A stretch of 64,000 nucleotides of DNA from Nitratidesulfovibrio termitidis HI1 (lineage in GTDB: Bacteria > Desulfobacterota > Desulfovibrionia > Desulfovibrionales > Desulfovibrionaceae). A program made the translations under genes and the position numbers. The notes beneath the pieces are model-generated. The model saw only the letters and a program-made list of their open reading frames with translations, was not told the DNA's origin and did not search any database. This document shows positions 60,375-64,000 of the stretch, one piece after another; within the stretch, counting starts at the first letter, position 1, and every line of letters begins with the position of its first letter. The DNA lies in contig NZ_KI632512.1 in assembly GCF_000504305.1 (NCBI RefSeq), forward strand, positions 1,610,250 to 1,674,249, in the 5' to 3' direction.

Positions 60375-61174
60375 TGGACATCACCGGCGTGGACATCATC
60401 GTGCGGATGGGCGGGCTGGAAGTGCTGTGCTCCCCACGGGCCGAGGTGGTCAGCCGCCGCCGCGCGGTCATCACGCGGGCCGAGGTGGAACTGCCCGACC
60501 CGGACGGCTCGGTACGGGCCGCCCTGGCTGTGGGCCAGCCCGTCTCGCTGAACTTCGGCTACCGGGGCGGCCCCATGCAGCAGTTCACCGGCACGGTGGA
60601 CGGCTTTCGCCCAGCGGGGCCGGACGCGGTTGCCGTGCTGGCCGCCGGGCAGGAACTGGCCCTGTCGCGCACCACCATCACCGAATCCTTCCACGGCGAA
60701 CCCGCCGACGCGGTGGCCCGGCGCATCCTGTCCCGCAGCGGGCTGGCGGTGGCCGCCGTGGAAATTCCGGACGTGACCCTGCCGCACATGGTGTTCGCCA
60801 CCGTGCCCTTGTGGCGCGCTGTGCGGCAACTGGCGGAATCCATCCAGCGCGGGCACGGGCACAACCTTTCGCGCCACGCCCTGTGGCTGGGGGCCGACGG
60901 CCTGCGCTGGAGCGCGGGCGACGAACCCGGCCCCCTGTACACGGTGGCCACCGGCGAAAACCTCATCAATCACGAGGTGGCCACCACGCCGGGCGCGCTG
61001 GCCGAGGTGGAATCGGTACTGCTGGCGGGCCTTGCCCACTCCATGCCGTTCCGGCTGGAGGATGCGCGGCGCGGCGTCAGCGGGCAGTTTCGCGCACAGG
61101 AAGTGCGCCACGTGCTCACGCCCGGCGGCAACAGGACGTTCATCCGGTACGGAGCGGACCATGGCTGGGGGTAA
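60374..61174 (+). CDS. Baseplate hub protein (Mu P/gp44-like)
   Basis: 266 residues: RRRAVITRAEVELPDPDGSVRAALAVGQPVSLNFGYRGG and WRAVRQLAESIQRGHGHNLSRHALWLGADGLRWSAGDEPGPLYTVATGENLINHEVA fit gpD/gp27-like hub proteins of Mu-type phages. It forms the central hub on which the spike sits. Overlaps the next gene by 14 bp. Confidence 0.82.
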   Translation: MDITGVDIIVRMGGLEVLCSPRAEVVSRRRAVITRAEVELPDPDGSVRAALAVGQPVSLNFGYRGGPMQQFTGTVDGFRPAGPDAVAVLAAGQELALSRTTITESFHGEPADAVARRILSRSGLAVAAVEIPDVTLPHMVFATVPLWRAVRQLAESIQRGHGHNLSRHALWLGADGLRWSAGDEPGPLYTVATGENLINHEVATTPGALAEVESVLLAGLAHSMPFRLEDARRGVSGQFRAQEVRHVLTPGGNRTFIRYGADHGWG

Positions 61175-61868
61175 CGGCGGCGCGAACAGCGCCAACCTGC
61201 TGCAACTCATCCGCCGGGCGGTGGAGCTGTGCATGCCGGACCTGCGCCACTACTACCGCGTGACCCGCAAGGCGCGGGTGGTGGCGGCCTACGCCAGCGA
61301 CGGGGCCTACTACGCCGACGTGCAGCCCCTGCGCAACGACGAAACCGACGACCAAGCCGAGCCGGTGGTGCCGCGCGTGGAACTGCCGGTGCTGTGGGGC
61401 GGCCCGGACCGGGGCGTGGTGTGCCCGCCCGTGGTAGGCACCCTGTGCGACCTTTCCTACTACGACGGCGACCCCAACTACCCGCGCATCAGCAACATCC
61501 GCTGGCAGGGGCACGGCGCGCCGCTGGCCGCCGTGGGCGAATTCGTCATTCAACTTGAGAAGGGTGTGGAGATCCGCATCGACACCGGCAAACGCATCGT
61601 GTCCACGACCCCGGCGGACTGGCTGGTGCAGGTGGGCGGCAACGCCATCGTGGAAGCGGCGGGCTCCATCACCTTGCAGGCCCCGGAGATCATCCAGCGC
61701 GGCAACGTGACGGGTGAAGGGCACGACGGCGGCAAGGGCACGGTGAGCGAGCACGCGGACCGCACGCTAACTGGCAGACTCCTTATCAACGGAAGTCTTG
61801 TCGTCAATGGCGACAGCGTTGTCAGCGGTAACAGCTTTTCCGGGAGTAGAAGCGGTGGCGTCATTTGA
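61161..61868 (+). CDS. Baseplate spike/assembly protein (Mu gp45-like, gpV family)
   Basis: 235 residues: LLQLIRRAVELCMPDLRHYYRVTRKARVVAAYASDGAYYADVQPLRND then an OB-fold VELPVLWGGPDRGVVCPPVVGTLCDLSYYDGDP, then a beta-helical tip (IVEAAGSITLQAPEIIQRGNVTGEGHDGG). The final residues contain repetitive NGSLVVNGDSVVSGNSFSGS. The last 102 bp overlap the antisense cargo gene, so this C-terminus is shared with a foreign coding region. Confidence 0.85.
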   Translation: MAGGNGGANSANLLQLIRRAVELCMPDLRHYYRVTRKARVVAAYASDGAYYADVQPLRNDETDDQAEPVVPRVELPVLWGGPDRGVVCPPVVGTLCDLSYYDGDPNYPRISNIRWQGHGAPLAAVGEFVIQLEKGVEIRIDTGKRIVSTTPADWLVQVGGNAIVEAAGSITLQAPEIIQRGNVTGEGHDGGKGTVSEHADRTLTGRLLINGSLVVNGDSVVSGNSFSGSRSGGVI

Positions 61869-62150
61869 GTCGTCGAAGAAACACGAAAGTACCCCTAGAC
61901 CGACACCGACTGCTACTCCAAATGCTGCACCTTTTGCGACCTCTGTGCCAATGTTTTTAGCTATTGCGATTTTCTCTTTGGATTCTTCTTTCTTGATCTC
62001 AATAACAGCATTTGCAACATCAGTTGCTGCTTGTCCTTCAACAGTTTCTATAGTCCTCTTTTTTGTAGACCTAGTTTTTCCTTCCGAAGTGAAGGACTCC
62101 TCACAAAAAGTTTCTATGGTGTACTTAGAATGTTTTTCATCGTCGCTCAT
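61767..62150 (-). CDS. AT-rich antisense cargo: small membrane protein
   Basis: 127 residues, the only minus-strand gene in the structural region. Start at 62150 chosen for GGAG 6 nt upstream (an ATG 12 bp further out is possible). An acidic/basic helical N-terminal half (KYTIETFCEESFTSEGKTRSTKKRTIETVEGQAATDVANAVIEIKKEESKEK) precedes a glycine-rich membrane helix (AKGAAFGVAVGVGLGVLSCFF) and an Asp/Ser/Ala tail. No family recognised. It can be read from the prophage state because it opposes late transcription, which fits a lysogenic conversion role. Confidence 0.6.
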   Translation of the reverse strand: MSDDEKHSKYTIETFCEESFTSEGKTRSTKKRTIETVEGQAATDVANAVIEIKKEESKEKIAIAKNIGTEVAKGAAFGVAVGVGLGVLSCFFDDSNDATASTPGKAVTADNAVAIDDKTSVDKESAS

Positions 62151-62192
62151 AAAATTCTCCATATCAAGCAATCTTGAAAGGTGCGTTTTGAA

Positions 62193-62633
62193 ATGAGCAG
62201 TAACGAAATGTGGGGCCAAGATATCGCCCTCGACGATACAGGCCAAGCGCGAGTTGCCGCCAGTGGAGAATTTATAATGACCGAAGGGGTGGAAACGGGC
62301 CTTCAGGACATCCGCCTGCGCCTGTTCACCCGGCTGGGTTCGCTCTTCTATGACCAGGGCTGGGGCAGCCTGATCCACGACTGGATTTTCGAGGAGAACA
62401 CCGAGGGTGCCCGCATCGCCTTCGAGGCGGAGGTGACCCTGCGGGTGGAACTGGACCCGCGCGTGCAGGTGGGCAGCGTGCGCACCACGGTCTTCACGTG
62501 GGACGAGCGCACCGTGCAGGCCGAGGTATCCTGGACGTTCATCGGCGAGGACCAGCCCTCAAACCTCATCCTGCGCGCCGACAAGTCCGTGCGCGAACTG
62601 GTGGTGAAGGATGTCGACCCTGCGTCTGTCTAA
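62193..62633 (+). CDS. Baseplate protein (Mu gp46-like, gpW/gp25 family)
   Basis: 146 residues: DIALDDTGQARVAASGEFIMTEGVETGLQDIRLRLFTRLGSLFYDQGWGSLIHDWI, the gp25-like/W family wedge fold, then VRTTVFTWDERTVQAEVSWTF. Its first bases are unlike its body, being next to the cargo. Overlaps the J-like gene by 23 bp. Confidence 0.85.
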   Translation: MSSNEMWGQDIALDDTGQARVAASGEFIMTEGVETGLQDIRLRLFTRLGSLFYDQGWGSLIHDWIFEENTEGARIAFEAEVTLRVELDPRVQVGSVRTTVFTWDERTVQAEVSWTFIGEDQPSNLILRADKSVRELVVKDVDPASV

Positions 62634-63783
62634 ATCGCTGGAGCAGATCCGCGCGGATATCTACGCCCGCATGGAAGCCGTGCAGGACGAGTACGCCGCG
62701 CAGGGCTGGCTGCCGCAGCGCCTGAACCTGAACAAGGGCATCGCGCGTGGCCTCATCGAACTGTTCGCGTGGGGGTTGTGGCAGCTCTACCAACTGCTGG
62801 AGCAGGTGTTCCAGCAGGCCGTGCCCGCCAACGCCACCGGCGACTTCCTCGACCTGCACGCGGAACAGATCGAACTGGCCCGCAAGCAGGCCACGCAGGC
62901 GCGGGGCACGGTGACCTTCCACCGGGCGGCCACGTCGGCCAGTGGCGGAACGGATACGCCCAACGTGCGCATCCCCGCCGGGCGCATCGTGCGCACGCTG
63001 CCGGATGGCCGGGGCATGGTCTACCGCTACGTCACCGAGGCCGACGCGGTGCTGCCCGCCGGGGCCGGTGCGGTGGCCGTCATGGCGCGGGCCGAGGAAT
63101 ACGGCGCGGCGGCCAATGCAGCCCCCGGCCAGATCGTGGAACTGGCCACGCCGGTGCCCGGCATCGGCGCGGTGAGCAACGCGGCGGGCTGGCTGGCCGA
63201 GGAAGGGGCCGACGCGGAATCCGACGCCCTGCTGCGCCGCCGGTACGCGCTGGCGTGGCAGGCGCGCGCGGGCATCACCAGCGCCGCGTACAAGGCGGCG
63301 GCCCTGTCCATAACCGGCGTGGTGGATGTGTACGTGGACGACCAGCACCCGCGCGGCGAAGGCACCGTGGATGTGGTGGTCAAGGGCGCGGCGGGCCAGC
63401 CCACCGAGCAGCTGTTGCAGGCGGTGCGCGCCGCCATCGCCACGCAGATCCGCATCAACCACGACGTGGTGGTGAAGGCCCCCGCGCCGGTGGGCGTGGA
63501 CGTGACCATGGAACTGGAGCTGCTTTCCGGCGACGCGGACGCCACGGTGCTGGCCGCCCGCGCGTGGGTGGAGGCGCTGTTCGAGGGCGACCAGCGGGAG
63601 GTGCCTGCCTTCGGCATCGGGCACGACGTGGTGCGCGACCGCATGGCGGCGGGCATCGTCTCCATCGCCGGGGTGAAGCGCATCGACTGGGCCAGCCCGG
63701 TCGGCGACGTGGACATTCCCGCCGACGGGCTGGCCACCCTGAACAGCCTGACCGTGACCGCCCGCTGGGTGACGGAGGCGTGA
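62611..63783 (+). CDS. Baseplate J-like protein (Mu gp47)
   Basis: 390 residues. GDFLDLHAEQIELARKQATQARGTVTFHRA, GAVAVMARAEEYGAAANAAPGQIVELATPVPGIGAVSNAAGWLAEEGADAESDALLRRRYALAWQA and ITSAAYKAAALSITGVVDVYVDDQHPRGEGTVDVVV are J-family hallmarks. It forms the baseplate wedge with the gp46-like protein. Complete and of normal length. Confidence 0.93.
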   Translation: MSTLRLSKSLEQIRADIYARMEAVQDEYAAQGWLPQRLNLNKGIARGLIELFAWGLWQLYQLLEQVFQQAVPANATGDFLDLHAEQIELARKQATQARGTVTFHRAATSASGGTDTPNVRIPAGRIVRTLPDGRGMVYRYVTEADAVLPAGAGAVAVMARAEEYGAAANAAPGQIVELATPVPGIGAVSNAAGWLAEEGADAESDALLRRRYALAWQARAGITSAAYKAAALSITGVVDVYVDDQHPRGEGTVDVVVKGAAGQPTEQLLQAVRAAIATQIRINHDVVVKAPAPVGVDVTMELELLSGDADATVLAARAWVEALFEGDQREVPAFGIGHDVVRDRMAAGIVSIAGVKRIDWASPVGDVDIPADGLATLNSLTVTARWVTEA

Positions 63784-63923
63784 TGCGCAAGCAGCAGGCC
63801 GGAGTCAGGGCCGCCAGGACGGCGGCCAGCCGCGCAGCGCGAGCGCCGCAGGGGCTTTGCCCCGCAAGCGAGAGACCGTCCCGCATAGGACATGCGGGCG
63901 GACGGCATCTGGAGGACGCGTAA
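63783..63923 (+). CDS. Possible 46-aa ORF or REP-like spacer
   Basis: Begins MRKQQAGVRAARTAASRAAR. GGAGG lies just upstream (overlapping the J gene end) and it joins both neighbours tightly. The composition is extreme Arg/Ala, and the DNA holds palindromic GC elements including GGGGC-TTT-GCCCC (63851-63863). It may be an inserted REP-like repeat that remains open rather than a true gene. Confidence 0.35.
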   Translation: MRKQQAGVRAARTAASRAARAPQGLCPASERPSRIGHAGGRHLEDA

Positions 63924-64000
63924 ATGGCGGGCCTGTTCTGGTCATACTTCCGCGAGCGGCTGGCGTGGCCGTGGATCTTCCGTCCGGGGCCGCTGGCCGT
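63924..64000 (+). CDS. N-terminus of the next phage tail gene (gp48-like position)
   Basis: Starts ATG 63924 behind GGAGG and reads MAGLFWSYFRERLAWPWIFR to the window edge. Following the J-like protein, a gp48-like (DUF2313) tail protein is expected, but too little is visible to confirm. Confidence 0.55.
   Translation, partial: MAGLFWSYFRERLAWPWIFRPGPLA

Larger units (their letters stand above)
29570..64000 (+). mobile_element. Mu-like transposable prophage (left part, runs off the window)
   Basis: A continuous set of Mu-type genes: CI-type repressor, Ner, transposase A and B, Gam, GemA, lysis genes, gp27/gp28-like terminase, DUF935 portal, F-like head protein, I protease, capsid, sheath, tube, chaperone, tape measure and baseplate proteins in Mu order. 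The left end is placed near 29,565-29,580 from the change in content and the first TTGAGAA repeat; the exact end is not determined. The right end is outside the window. Tail fibre and Mom-type genes are not seen yet. Confidence 0.95.

Overview
The window is a high-GC chromosome segment (about two thirds G+C by eye). It fits a sulfate-reducing bacterium of the Desulfovibrio/Nitratidesulfovibrio type. The basis is overall gene content and a large Mu-like transposable prophage of the kind common in that group; no rRNA or marker gene is present to prove the identity.

Bases 1-29,560 are host sequence. From the left: a Met-repeat DUF4412-like envelope protein, CreA, a membrane-fused spermidine-synthase-like protein, a DksA/TraR zinc-finger protein, two very short minus-strand genes with their own promoter and terminator, a TerC-type membrane protein, a PerR-like Fur regulator and a clade-3 catalase whose promoter carries a Fur/PerR-like palindrome. 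Then follows an AT-rich three-gene island (9375-11856) that looks like a new RiPP system: a 196-residue precursor with a Cys/Ser/Thr-rich tail, a GNAT acetyltransferase, and a stand-alone LanM dehydratase domain with no cyclase. After it come a molybdopterin oxidoreductase fused to a glutamine amidotransferase domain, a D-Ala-D-Ala-ligase / hydrolase / membrane Mur-ligase operon, an AT-rich HEPN-RES toxin-like gene, a diguanylate cyclase, a cupin lipoprotein, a large hybrid histidine kinase, a eutC remnant cut by an IS3-family element, and a Fic protein.

From about 29,570 to the right edge lies a Mu-like prophage that runs off the window. Order: CI-type repressor (minus), divergent operator region, Ner-like protein, MuA and MuB transposition proteins, Gam, GemA and small early proteins; lysis genes (holin, transglycosylase, Rz/Rz1 spanins); small and large terminase, portal, F-like head protein, protease/scaffold, decoration, capsid; then sheath, tube, tail-assembly chaperone with a programmed -1 frameshift, tape measure and baseplate genes.

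Four AT-rich cargo blocks sit at module boundaries of the phage: (1) a retron (structured RNA, 56-aa ORF, XRE regulator, reverse transcriptase) between the early genes and the lysis genes; (2) a membrane protein plus an LRAT-type cysteine acyltransferase-like protein between terminase and portal; (3) a coiled-coil membrane protein between tail tube and chaperone; (4) a small antisense membrane protein between two baseplate genes. Several are bracketed by hairpins or terminators. Their composition and placement suggest accessory (defence or exclusion) functions carried by the prophage. The retron and the cyclase-less lanthipeptide-like island are the strongest candidates for new biology.
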